Assembly: GCA_937923515.1 (NCBI GenBank)
Contig: CALDUF010000021.1
Location: 1 to 53,972 of the forward strand
Direction of reading: 5' to 3'
DNA from: an uncultured Flavobacteriaceae bacterium
GTDB taxonomy: Bacteria; Bacteroidota; Bacteroidia; Flavobacteriales; Flavobacteriaceae
DNA length: 53,972 nt
The notes under the pieces were generated by a model, which worked only from the letters and a program-made list of their open reading frames with translations, was not told the DNA's origin and made no database searches. This document shows, piece by piece, positions 45,942 through 53,972 of this stretch; position 1 is the first letter of the stretch; every line of letters begins with the position of its first letter. The position numbers and the translations under genes are program-made.

Positions 45942-48521
45942 ATGAAAAAATTATTACTATTATTATGTATCACAAGCGTAGTTTACGGACAAGATACGCC
46001 ATTTAACTGCGATTATAACGCCTACTTATTTCAATACAACGATGTATATGCTATCGATTTAGCCTCTGGAAATTCGTACCAAGTAGCTAAAGATGTAACA
46101 CAAGGCACTATAAACGCAGCGGCTTACAACCCAGCAGATGGTTACATCTGGGGCTCATTAAGTTTCCCATCAAAATCTATTGTACGCATAGGAAAAGATT
46201 TTTCTACACTTATTTTTTATGTTGATGAACTACCAACCAATGGCCGTTATATAGGCGATGTAAGTGCAAATGGTGTGTATTACCTTAAAGGTGGTGGCAC
46301 AAGCTATTATGCTATAGATTTAGATCCAGAATCAGAACACTACGGGCAACACAAAGCTACTTTAGAGTTGCCTATAAACATAAGTATTCACGATTGGGCA
46401 TTTAATGCTGTAGACGGGCAATTATACACTGTAGAAAAGAAAACAAACATATTATATAGAATTAATGCTGAAACTGGTGCCGTTACAAATTTAGGTGAAG
46501 TACCAATTTTATCAGGATTAAACTACACATACGGTGCCGTTTATTTTGATGCTTCTGGTCGTTTTTATGTGTCGGCAAACCAAACAGGTACCATTTATGT
46601 CATTCAAAATGTACAAGATATAAACAGTGCAGCCGATATGGAATCTAATTTATTTGCTTTTGGGCCATCAAGTTCTCAAAACGATGGCGCACGTTGTCCT
46701 ACAGCACCAGTACCACAAGAAATTTGTGATAATGGTATTGACGATGATGGCGATGGCTTAATCGATTGTGAAGACCCATCATGCTCAGGTTATGCAGGGT
46801 GTCCTGTAATACAAGCCTCAACATCATCAAGTGCAAGCGATGGCGGATTAGAAAGTAATAACAGACTTTCAGAATTAATCAACAAACGTAATTTTAATCG
46901 CGTAAAACGTAATTATAGTTTTGATAAAACCACAGCAAAACGCTTTAAAAAGTCTGCCACATACGGTAAAACAGTTTCAGGAAAAGGCAACGGCTTTCAA
47001 TTATCAGATATAATACCTTTAGAAGTAATAAACGAAGACGAGGCCATAGAATCTTCACCATCAGATTTAATAGGGATTACCAATGCTAAGGAAGTGTATT
47101 CGGTAGATTATATGAAGCATAACGAAACCATAGCCTCAATTTTATTACTAAAAACAGACAATGGCGTATACGAACACACAAAGTACATCTGCGATAGGTT
47201 ATTGGGTGCAGAATTAGTATCAGTATCCACTATAGAAATTAAAGAGCAGCAGTTTATAAAAGCATTAATACGCAATATAGATGGCAGTTTAGAGTTTGTA
47301 CTAAGTCTTTCGGCTAAAACCATAGATAACGATACCAATTTTGCGATAGAAAGTCACTGGAATTTAGATAAATACCAAAGCAATGTAGGCTTTTACAATT
47401 TCCAAATCTGGTCTAATTCTTTAGACGATTTAGTAAAACTAGGTGAAGAAGTAGTTACTTTGTTACACGCACAAAAACCAGTAACACGCTATAACAATTC
47501 AGCAGCACCCACCGTATTTATAAAATCAGGAACATACCGCAATGGTAAGTTAGATTTACAAATTGTAAACACAAACCAAACACAAAGCGTTGTATTTGAT
47601 GGTGGCGTAAGAACTACCGAAACCGAAACTGTAGCGCAAGTATCTACTACTATAAATTTAGACGGACATTACATTTCACATGTAGAAGTAGATGCGGGCA
47701 GTTTATTTGATGTAGGGTTTAGAATAGGCGATGGCATAAACACACCAGACGATTTATTCCTGTCAGACGGTCCTTGGGGCTACGACGATGCACAAGCCAA
47801 TGTTACACGTTTTGATGTAACACCAAATACCACAACATTTAATGAAGACGTATATGCCGTAGAGCGCGACGTTACCCTAGAAGCTACAACAAACAATTAT
47901 GTAGCTACCTATCGTGCCTTAACACCAAAGTTTAACCCAATAGATGTATCAGAATTTAATAGCCTAAAATTACAAGCAAAAGGTACAGGTACATTAATAG
48001 TACGTTTGGTAAAACAAGGCATTACCAATTGGGAAGCACAGTATAAAAGCAGCATTAATTTAACAGATGCCATTACAGAATACAACCTTATGTTTTCAGA
48101 TTTCACATCAACAAACGGTACGCCGTTGCAAGCTAATGATGTTACCTCGATAGTGTACACCATGCTAGCAGATAATGGCAAAACGCAAACCAAAACAATG
48201 ACGCTACAGCAAGTACATTTTGCAAAAAGCGAAGCATTATCAATAAACGATATTATAGAAAACACAGGCGACGCCCTATTGGCATCACCAAACCCAATGC
48301 GCCAAAAAACAACTCTAAGTTTACGCGCAAACACTAATGAAACAGTAACACTAAAAATGTACAACCAAATGGGCGCTTTAGTGAAAGAAACAAACTATAC
48401 CGTTAACCGCGGAGAAAATAACCTGCCACTAAAAAGAGGACAATTAAGTTCTGGCATGTATTTCTGCAAAATTGTAAGTAGCCAAAACCAGTATCAAACC
48501 CTAAAACTACTCTTAGATTAA
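45942..48521 (+). CDS. Large T9SS-exported protein (propeller, Asp-rich motif, binding-like domain)
   Basis: 859 residues. Signal peptide (1-17, ending VVYGQ). About 18-255 look like a beta-propeller of short repeats (AYNPADGYIWG, AFNAVDGQLYT). A Cys-bounded calcium-binding-type motif (CDNGIDDDGDGLIDC) lies at about 262-276. Residues 290-560 are of unknown fold, about 600-765 resemble a beta-sandwich carbohydrate-binding domain, and the last 80 residues are a type A T9SS sorting signal (SPNPM..., GMYFCKI). Secreted or surface-attached; the function is unknown. Confidence 0.85.
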   Translation: MKKLLLLLCITSVVYGQDTPFNCDYNAYLFQYNDVYAIDLASGNSYQVAKDVTQGTINAAAYNPADGYIWGSLSFPSKSIVRIGKDFSTLIFYVDELPTNGRYIGDVSANGVYYLKGGGTSYYAIDLDPESEHYGQHKATLELPINISIHDWAFNAVDGQLYTVEKKTNILYRINAETGAVTNLGEVPILSGLNYTYGAVYFDASGRFYVSANQTGTIYVIQNVQDINSAADMESNLFAFGPSSSQNDGARCPTAPVPQEICDNGIDDDGDGLIDCEDPSCSGYAGCPVIQASTSSSASDGGLESNNRLSELINKRNFNRVKRNYSFDKTTAKRFKKSATYGKTVSGKGNGFQLSDIIPLEVINEDEAIESSPSDLIGITNAKEVYSVDYMKHNETIASILLLKTDNGVYEHTKYICDRLLGAELVSVSTIEIKEQQFIKALIRNIDGSLEFVLSLSAKTIDNDTNFAIESHWNLDKYQSNVGFYNFQIWSNSLDDLVKLGEEVVTLLHAQKPVTRYNNSAAPTVFIKSGTYRNGKLDLQIVNTNQTQSVVFDGGVRTTETETVAQVSTTINLDGHYISHVEVDAGSLFDVGFRIGDGINTPDDLFLSDGPWGYDDAQANVTRFDVTPNTTTFNEDVYAVERDVTLEATTNNYVATYRALTPKFNPIDVSEFNSLKLQAKGTGTLIVRLVKQGITNWEAQYKSSINLTDAITEYNLMFSDFTSTNGTPLQANDVTSIVYTMLADNGKTQTKTMTLQQVHFAKSEALSINDIIENTGDALLASPNPMRQKTTLSLRANTNETVTLKMYNQMGALVKETNYTVNRGENNLPLKRGQLSSGMYFCKIVSSQNQYQTLKLLLD

Positions 48522-48550
48522 TTAATAGCAAATTAACATAAGTGGTTAGA

Positions 48551-48580
48551 GCGAAAAACGAAAGTTTTTCGCTTTTTTTT
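48551..48580 (+). terminator. Strong terminator after the T9SS protein gene
   Basis: Perfect nine-base stem GCGAAAAAC / GTTTTTCGC with a GAAA tetraloop followed by eight T's. Confidence 0.93.
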
Positions 48581-48604
48581 GTTGTACAACTATTTAAATA
48601 ATTA

Positions 48605-48754
48605 GGGCGTTACCACAAGGGTCGGGCTTTCCGCTATATCTTTTTTTACGTCATTGCGAGGAGTGAGCGACGTGGCAATCTGTATAATAATAGTTCTACA
48701 CTAATTTATGTACTTCACAAAAAAAAGGATGCCGCTACAATCCCTAACGCGGGT
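48605..48754 (+). repeat. Interspersed repeat, copy B, carrying an inserted second repeat
   Basis: Begins GGGCGTTACC with GGGTCGGGCTTTCCGCT after it, and ends CCGCTACAATCCCTAACGCGGG, matching both ends of the element at 10883. The middle is replaced by about 90 foreign bases. Confidence 0.7.
48648..48681. repeat. ACGTCATTGCGAGG-type palindromic repeat inside copy B
   Basis: ACGTCATTGCGAGGAGTGAG followed by CGACGTGGCAATCT. ACGTC/GACGT and ATTGC/GCAAT pairs make it palindromic. This motif is a known dispersed intergenic repeat type in many bacteria. Confidence 0.65.
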
Positions 48755-48965
48755 TTAGGCATACTATTTATATACTGCATTAAGTAAGAAAATTATAGGT
48801 TTTTATGTTATTGTTTAGTATTTTTCTGGTAGATAACTAAAACTTAACATGCATTAAACTTTTTTATAGCTAACCAAAATGAAGGTATAGGCTTATAGAG
48901 TTACGCTTATAAATGAGTTGTGTGTAAGCTTACAGAACGTTTAGGTAATAATGGAATAATTTTTG

Positions 48966-48973
48966 TACATTTG
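48966..48973 (+). promoter_or_regulatory. -7 box of the two-gene toxin-like unit
   Basis: TACATTTG fits TAnnTTTG, 17 bases before the ATG of the 57-residue gene; GTTTA about 23 bases upstream is a weak -33. Confidence 0.5.
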
Positions 48974-48990
48974 GGTTACAATTCATTTTT

Positions 48991-49164
48991 ATGAAAAAAG
49001 AACAAACAACACTACTTGTTGCTTTAGCAGCAAAATTGAAAAGGGAACACACTTCTAAGGAGGCTGCTATTGCTTCCCTAAGTTCAGCAGGTATTATAAC
49101 TAAAAAAGGAAAAATAACTAAATCTTTTCCTAACTTAGAAAGAGTGCTTTCTGTTGCTGAATAA
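48991..49164 (+). CDS. 57-residue protein, possible antitoxin or partner
   Basis: ATG to TAA, 57 residues: a lysine-rich helical start (KKEQTTLLVALAAKLKREHTS) and a second half rich in Lys/Ser (ITKKGKITKSFPNLERVL). No family assigned; similar short proteins with this ITKKGKxT ending are, from memory, common beside toxin-like genes. Its stop is three bases before the next ATG, which strongly suggests a bicistronic unit, and it has its own promoter box. Confidence 0.7.
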   Translation: MKKEQTTLLVALAAKLKREHTSKEAAIASLSSAGIITKKGKITKSFPNLERVLSVAE

Positions 49165-49167
49165 TAA

Positions 49168-49773
49168 ATGTATAGTTCAAGGTCTAATATCTTAATCGGA
49201 TTTCACGGCTGTGATGAATCTGCTAGAGATGAACTTCTCACAAAACCTAAAAATGTAAAAATTAGTGAAAAACCATTTGATTGGTTAGGACATGGATTTT
49301 ATGTTTGGGAAAATAACTATGATAGAGCTTTAGAATGGGCTAAAGACAAACAAAAAAGAGGAAAAATAAAAAAAGCTTCGGTTGTAGGAGTTGTTTTTAC
49401 GCTAGATTACTGCTTAGATTTAATTGATAGCGAGTTCATAAAAATGCTTTCAATTTATTATAGATTAATGGAAAAGGATTTTTCATATATTGGAAAAGAC
49501 TTACCTAAGAATAAGGACGTTAAAGAAGACGAGCATAAAGACCTTCTAATTCGAGAACTAGACTGTGCTGTTATTCAATATCTTCATCAAAAAATAAAAG
49601 AAGAAATAAAAAATGACAAAAATACTTCAATTAAAGAATTTGACTCAGCAAGAGGTGTTTTTACAGAAGGAGGGCCTGCATTTCCTGGTGCTGGAGTTCA
49701 GAAAAAAAGTCACATACAGATATGCATTAGGAATATGAATTGTATCAAAGGCTTCTTTTTACCCCGAAAATAG
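49168..49773 (+). CDS. Putative ADP-ribosyltransferase-fold (DUF3990-like) protein
   Basis: 201 residues. The layout suggests a compact H-Y-E type ADP-ribosyltransferase: His in GFHGCDES near residue 13, Tyr in WLGHGFYVWENNYDRALEWA (about 39-58), and Glu in VFTEGGPAFPGAG (about 170), followed by KSHIQICIRN. The GFYxWxxNxxRALEWA block resembles DUF3990 and related toxin-like families. It directly follows the 57-residue gene. Toxin, defence or nucleotide-modifying activity are all possible; none is proven from sequence. Confidence 0.6.
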   Translation: MYSSRSNILIGFHGCDESARDELLTKPKNVKISEKPFDWLGHGFYVWENNYDRALEWAKDKQKRGKIKKASVVGVVFTLDYCLDLIDSEFIKMLSIYYRLMEKDFSYIGKDLPKNKDVKEDEHKDLLIRELDCAVIQYLHQKIKEEIKNDKNTSIKEFDSARGVFTEGGPAFPGAGVQKKSHIQICIRNMNCIKGFFLPRK

Positions 49774-49904
49774 CCTAAACACAACACCGTATATAATTTA
49801 TTGCTAATTCTAGCCTACTTACGAAAATCCTCGCAAATTTTCAATTCGGTTTTTATTTACTAAATTAGGTTCTTAAACCACGCAACAAACCATATACATC
49901 AACG

Positions 49905-51965
49905 TTACCTCCTAAACCCAGGAACGCCACTCAAATACCACTTAAATCGCACCCCAATTTCATTAAAAGTAAAACCAGCTGCCGTAGCAGAGGCTATATT
50001 ACTTCGGGTGCCATAAAGGTTTAACAATGCCCGTTCTGTAAACTTGTAGCCTAATTTTCCTTGTATGCGGTAGGTGCTTTGGCTGCTATCGTCTTCAATA
50101 TATTGTAAACCTGTAGCCGCAGTTAATTCGTAAAACCACGCTTTAGGTTTTGTAATGGCTTCATCTTTTATAACGTTTACAAATACTTCGCCAGCATTAA
50201 ACTGTTTTGGGCTAAAATAAATGGTTGGCACTTGGTTTTTAAACGTAATGTATTGGTAGTTTAAACCCGCTTTTAAGGCAGGTTTTGCAAGTATGTTATA
50301 GTAAAGCGAGGTAAATAATAAGTTTCTAGCATTATCATCGTTTTGCCAGGTGTAAAAATACTGTGTAAACCAACCTAAATTAAAATTGGTACTTAGGTTG
50401 TAGTTGGCGTACAAGTTATTCATCACTATTTCTCTGTTTAATAATTCGGCATTAAAATTTTGTATGTCGCTTTTATACCCAATATCTAAAACTTGTAGTT
50501 TAAAGGTTTTGATGTTTAAGGCTAAATCGGTTACTAATTGCGTATAATCGTTCGTATTGGCTTTAGCTGCTGTTACGCCAGCAGTTCCTGTAAAGGTTAT
50601 GTTTGGTAACAATTGGTAGGCTAAACCCAATGAGAAATCGTTTGATGTGGCATCAAAATTAGTAACTTTATTGGTTGTGGTTCTGTAGCCATAACGCGCC
50701 AACCATTTAAATTTTGTTGAGGTTGGGAATTCTATTTTGGATTGTACTGCAAAGGCTTTATTATCACCATTATCAAAAGAGTAAGAGGCTTTTGTTTCCC
50801 AAAACGGTGTAAAACTTGTGTTTAAGCTTGTAATAAAATTGGTGGCATCTTTTTGCTTGTCGTAAAATTTTAAGGTGTTTTCTGCAGATTGGTAGGCGTC
50901 ATCATATTTTCCTAAAGCTTTTAAGGCATTTGCTTTTCCTAAATTACCATCAAAAGAGGTGCTATCATTTTCTAAAATACGGTTGTAATCGGCAACACTC
51001 TTTTTAAAATCACTCTTATAAATATTTATAGTAGCGCGTAAAGTTAATATCCAATTTTCGTTAGGTTGCGCTTCATATAATGCATCTATTAAAACTTGAG
51101 CCTTTTTATAATTTTTATTCCAAATAAGCGCTTGTATGTAACGTTCTTTGGTGTGTTGTGTTAGCTTCACATCATTTAAGTTTGGAACCGTGTTATACGC
51201 CTCCTTACTAATGTTTAAAGCGGCTTTGTCTTTACCCTTTAAATGGTTTACTAAAGCTAATCCGTTTAATGCTAGTGTTTTGTTTTCTGGAGTGTTGGCT
51301 ATGGTGTTGTATGTGGTTTCGGCATCATCAAATTTGCCTGCAATTACATAGAGGTTGGCTAAATTTAAAAGCGTGTCTTTGTCATCTTTAAAAAGGGTTA
51401 AGTTATCTTTTAAAAGGCGCTCCGCTGCATCATAATTTTTAGCTTGTTGCTTTTGATACGCATAGCCTAAATACATATACTTTTTAGAGGTTAATGCATT
51501 TTGGTTTCCTGGAGAAACCTCTAAAGCTTTATCTACATACATTAAAGCAGCATCATACATTTTAAGATTAGACAGCGTATTGGCATATCCTAAAAGTGCA
51601 GCAAAATTGGTGCTGTTCTCTTTAATTAAGGTTTCGTAATAGGATTTTGCAGCCTTATAATTTTTATCCCATAATAGGCTTTCGGCATAGTTAAGTTGTA
51701 TTTCAAAATCGTTAGGGTAGGTGTCTAACAGGTCTGTAAAAATACCTACAGCTTGTTTAGAGTTGCCTAGTAAGCCAACGGCTCTACCATAACACAATTG
51801 TGCGGTTTTGTTTATTGGGTGCGTTTTTAATACCGTTTCAAAAAACGATGCTGCTTTTGCATATTGGCCAGTTTCTAAATAGGTAAAACCTTCTTGCATA
51901 TTTTGAGTATACGCCAAAGTGCTTATAAAAATAGCGATTAATACGTAATAGAATTTAGTGCTCAT
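49905..51965 (-). CDS. TPR-repeat protein with C-terminal outer-membrane beta-barrel
   Basis: 686 residues. Signal peptide (ending LAYTQ), then about ten tetratricopeptide repeats (about 20-385, e.g. YAKAASFFETVLKTHP, YDAALMYVDKALEVSP), then about 300 residues of alternating amphipathic strands ending in RFKWYLSGVPGFRR, a typical outer-membrane barrel (YaiO/PgaA/BcsC-like layout). Such proteins usually export or process exopolysaccharide. The neighbours are a regulator-glycosyltransferase fusion (same strand, 154 bases upstream) and another glycosyltransferase. Confidence 0.85.
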   Translation of the reverse strand: MSTKFYYVLIAIFISTLAYTQNMQEGFTYLETGQYAKAASFFETVLKTHPINKTAQLCYGRAVGLLGNSKQAVGIFTDLLDTYPNDFEIQLNYAESLLWDKNYKAAKSYYETLIKENSTNFAALLGYANTLSNLKMYDAALMYVDKALEVSPGNQNALTSKKYMYLGYAYQKQQAKNYDAAERLLKDNLTLFKDDKDTLLNLANLYVIAGKFDDAETTYNTIANTPENKTLALNGLALVNHLKGKDKAALNISKEAYNTVPNLNDVKLTQHTKERYIQALIWNKNYKKAQVLIDALYEAQPNENWILTLRATINIYKSDFKKSVADYNRILENDSTSFDGNLGKANALKALGKYDDAYQSAENTLKFYDKQKDATNFITSLNTSFTPFWETKASYSFDNGDNKAFAVQSKIEFPTSTKFKWLARYGYRTTTNKVTNFDATSNDFSLGLAYQLLPNITFTGTAGVTAAKANTNDYTQLVTDLALNIKTFKLQVLDIGYKSDIQNFNAELLNREIVMNNLYANYNLSTNFNLGWFTQYFYTWQNDDNARNLLFTSLYYNILAKPALKAGLNYQYITFKNQVPTIYFSPKQFNAGEVFVNVIKDEAITKPKAWFYELTAATGLQYIEDDSSQSTYRIQGKLGYKFTERALLNLYGTRSNIASATAAGFTFNEIGVRFKWYLSGVPGFRR

Positions 51966-52119
51966 TGTGTGTGTTTGTGATACTGCAAGTTACGGCCAAA
52001 GCCTAGGTTATTAATCTACAGCAATCTACCACTCACCGACATTAAAGCACCATCCAGTTACTACGGCGCTATGTTTTAAGTGAGTTTTGGTTTGCGTTAG
52101 TGTAAATAAAATTTAGTGT

Positions 52120-53259
52120 TTACCTGTAATGCAGTGCTATTTGCCCTAGTTGGCCTACAATTTTAATAGAGTCTTTCATGGATAGTTTAGAGCCGTCAGC
52201 ATGTATCCATCGTTTTAAAGGTTGCTCACAGATGTATGAAATGGCTTTTTTCTTCCCGTAATGCTTTCGCATGCGTATAAAAATTTCAACATCAAAAATC
52301 CAAGCGCTTATAAATTTATCATTAAACATGTGTTTTACAATATCCTTATCCATAATTTTTGCACCACATTGGGTGTCGTTAAACGGCATGCCTAAAATGG
52401 TTCTTATAATAAGGTTTATGGTTTTACTAATGATTTTTCGGGCAGATTCTTTGGTAATATCTGCACCCATTCGGCTCATTCTAGAACCACTTACAATTTT
52501 AAAATCTGAAGTTTCAATAGTTTTAACCAAATCATCAAAATCTCTAAAATCGGTCGATAAATCGGCATCTAAATACCCAATGTAATCCAGTTGAGGATCT
52601 TTGGCTAAATGTAAAACACCTTGCCTCACAGCCTCAGCTTTACCACCATTTTTTTCGCAGTTGTATACACTAATATTGTTTTTTCTTTCTTCTTGTAATG
52701 CATTTAAAACGTTTAAAGTATCATCTGTACTGCCATCGTTTACAAAGCATAAATGGTACCCAAGGTTACTGTCTACAAAATCAATAAACGCTTTGCTTAG
52801 TAAACGTTCTTCTTCGTTATAACACGGTATTACAACACCAACACAACGCTTTTGTAGCATTTGGTCCTTAGTGTTTACGTTTTGTAACTTATTTGTTTTT
52901 AACCCAAATATTCTAGAAATTCTTACAGTAACTTCGTTTAAGGATACGGGTTTTTTCATATAATCATCAATACCCAAATCAAACCCATCAATAATAGTAT
53001 CTTCACTTGTATTTCCTGAAAGTACTAATATTTTTACTTGAGATTTTTTTTCGACTCTTATATGTTTAACAACATCTAAACCAGACATACCATCCATATT
53101 GATATCTACAATTACAATGTCTGGTTTATAGGAATCAAATAGTGCTAAGCCTTCTTCTCCTGTATTCGCACATTTGATACTAAAACCTAAATCGGTTAAA
53201 TGCTTTTCTAATGATAACAGAATTAATTGCTGATCATCAATGGCTAAAATTTTTATCAT
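52120..53259 (-). CDS. Response-regulator receiver fused to a GT2 glycosyltransferase
   Basis: 379 residues. An N-terminal REC domain (1-120; phosphoacceptor Asp52 in VIVDINMDGMSG, switch Lys in MKKPVSLNE) is joined by a short linker to a GT2 domain (about 137-379) with VVIPCYNEEERL, VNDGSTDDT and the metal-binding DAD in YLDADLSTDF. The GT2 part looks like dolichyl/polyprenyl-phosphate glucosyltransferases, without membrane helices. Phosphorylation may switch the enzyme directly. Divergent from a second glycosyltransferase and collinear with the TPR-barrel gene. Confidence 0.92.
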   Translation of the reverse strand: MIKILAIDDQQLILLSLEKHLTDLGFSIKCANTGEEGLALFDSYKPDIVIVDINMDGMSGLDVVKHIRVEKKSQVKILVLSGNTSEDTIIDGFDLGIDDYMKKPVSLNEVTVRISRIFGLKTNKLQNVNTKDQMLQKRCVGVVIPCYNEEERLLSKAFIDFVDSNLGYHLCFVNDGSTDDTLNVLNALQEERKNNISVYNCEKNGGKAEAVRQGVLHLAKDPQLDYIGYLDADLSTDFRDFDDLVKTIETSDFKIVSGSRMSRMGADITKESARKIISKTINLIIRTILGMPFNDTQCGAKIMDKDIVKHMFNDKFISAWIFDVEIFIRMRKHYGKKKAISYICEQPLKRWIHADGSKLSMKDSIKIVGQLGQIALHYR

Positions 53260-53347
53260 GTTGGTAGGTTTTGGGGTTTTAGTGTTATATTTTTTTATAT
53301 AACATGTTGTAAATATAACTCTTATTTGAAAGAAATATACTATTTAA

Positions 53348-53378
53348 TTGTAATATTTATCGATTAATGGTATATTTG
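53348..53378 (+). promoter_or_regulatory. Promoter of the rightward glycosyltransferase gene
   Basis: TTG (53348-53350) and TATATTTG (53371-53378) with a 20-base spacer fit the Bacteroidota -33/-7 pattern. The leader to the ATG at 53445 would be about 60 bases. Confidence 0.65.
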
Positions 53379-53444
53379 TTCGTTTTCGTGTCAGTTTTTT
53401 AAGAGCGTGCACGATGAATATTCTAACCCCAAACCTATTATATA

Positions 53445-53972
53445 ATGAAGTTAGCCATTGTAACAGCCTACCCACCAAGCAAAGTAACTTTAAATGAATA
53501 CGCTTACCATTTAGTGAAGCATTTTAGACAAAAGCAAGAAGTTTCAGAATTAATTTTATTGTGCGATTATACCAAAGCCGAAAAAGATATCAATTTTACT
53601 GAAGCTGGTTGTAAAATTACTGTAAAAGAATGTTGGTCTTTTAACAGTTATAAAAATATAATAAGCGTTACAAAAGCTATAAATGCAACACAACCAGATG
53701 CCGTATTGTTTAATTTACAGTTTATGAAATTTGGTGATAAAAAAGTTGCTGCGGCTTTAGGGCTAATGCTACCTTATGTATGTAAGCTGAAAAAGATACC
53801 AAATATCGTGCTGTTGCATAATATTTTAGAGGAAGTAGATTTAGGAAGCGCTGGTTTTACATCAAATAAAGTTTTAACGAAGTTATACAGTTTTATTGGT
53901 ACCACGCTAACCAAGTTAATTCTTAAAACAGATGTTGTGGCTGTAACCATGCAAAAGTATGTTACTATATTA
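53445..53972 (+). CDS. Glycosyltransferase (GT4-like), 5' part only
   Basis: 176 codons, open to the window end. Begins MKLAIVTAYPPSKVTLNEYA, a start typical of GT-B glycosyltransferases of the GT4 type, and continues with IVLLHNILEEVD, also usual for that fold. The nucleotide-sugar-binding half lies outside the window. Probably part of an exopolysaccharide gene group with the divergent REC-GT2 gene. Confidence 0.82.
   Translation, partial: MKLAIVTAYPPSKVTLNEYAYHLVKHFRQKQEVSELILLCDYTKAEKDINFTEAGCKITVKECWSFNSYKNIISVTKAINATQPDAVLFNLQFMKFGDKKVAAALGLMLPYVCKLKKIPNIVLLHNILEEVDLGSAGFTSNKVLTKLYSFIGTTLTKLILKTDVVAVTMQKYVTIL

Larger units (their letters stand above)
48522..48990. other. Gap with terminator, nested repeats and a promoter
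   Basis: 470 bases holding the terminator of the T9SS gene (48551-48580), a composite repeat (48605-48754) and a -7 box (48966-48973). No gene seen. Confidence 0.7.

Overview
The window looks like the chromosome of a marine member of the Flavobacteriaceae (Bacteroidota). The basis is AT-rich DNA, SusC/SusD pairs, a hybrid two-component regulator, lipoproteins with Bacteroidota-type lipoboxes, a type IX secretion (T9SS) C-terminal signal, DUF3667 proteins and several TAnnTTTG (-7) promoter boxes. No genus can be fixed from the sequence alone.

Layout. (1) 1-12.2 kb is housekeeping: truA and an MsbA-like exporter; a leftward cdaA (c-di-AMP synthase) plus two DUF3667 zinc-ribbon membrane genes; leftward folP; then a rightward run DUF1599 - four-helix-bundle - DoxX/BT_3928-like - peptide-type ABC permease - TlpA-like lipoprotein - tpiA - prmA - clpS, closed by a terminator. 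(2) 12.3-16.4 kb is a leftward sulfur module: a Crp/Fnr regulator, two split YeeE/YedE proteins, a TauE/SafE exporter and a CstB-like persulfide dioxygenase-rhodanese fusion. A tRNA-Arg(ACG) lies divergently beside it. (3) 17.2-39.3 kb is a polysaccharide utilisation locus (PUL): HTCS sensor/regulator, GH3 with PA14 (beta-xylosidase type), GH16 laminarinase type, SusC, SusD, an FG-GAP/ASPIC lipoprotein, a PKD lipoprotein with a duplicated binding-like module, a PKD-GH10 xylanase and a convergent second GH3.

(4) 39.6-45.0 kb is a tightly packed seven-gene signalling operon: REC, H-NOX haem sensor, PAS histidine kinase, FIST sensor, second histidine kinase, HPt, LytTR response regulator. It looks like a dual-input (NO plus small ligand) phosphorelay and is the most striking system here. 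A short unknown gene follows. (5) 45.9-48.5 kb is a large T9SS-exported protein. 48.6-48.75 kb holds a nested pair of interspersed repeats. 49.0-49.8 kb holds a two-gene unit whose larger product resembles ADP-ribosyltransferase-fold toxins, preceded by a 57-residue protein. (6) 49.9-53.97 kb is an exopolysaccharide-like region: a TPR-beta-barrel protein, a response-regulator/GT2 fusion, and a glycosyltransferase cut by the window end.

How the genes work together. In the PUL, the HTCS would sense released oligosaccharide and switch on surface binding (SusD, PKD lipoprotein), depolymerisation (GH16, GH10), uptake (SusC) and final hydrolysis (GH3s). In the sulfur module, persulfide oxidation by the CstB-like enzyme would yield sulfite/thiosulfate, with TauE and YeeE proteins moving sulfur oxyanions or thiosulfate under Crp/Fnr control. 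In the signalling operon, both kinases share a nearly identical phosphoacceptor region and probably converge on the HPt and the two receiver proteins. All functions are read from sequence motifs and recall of families; no database search was run.
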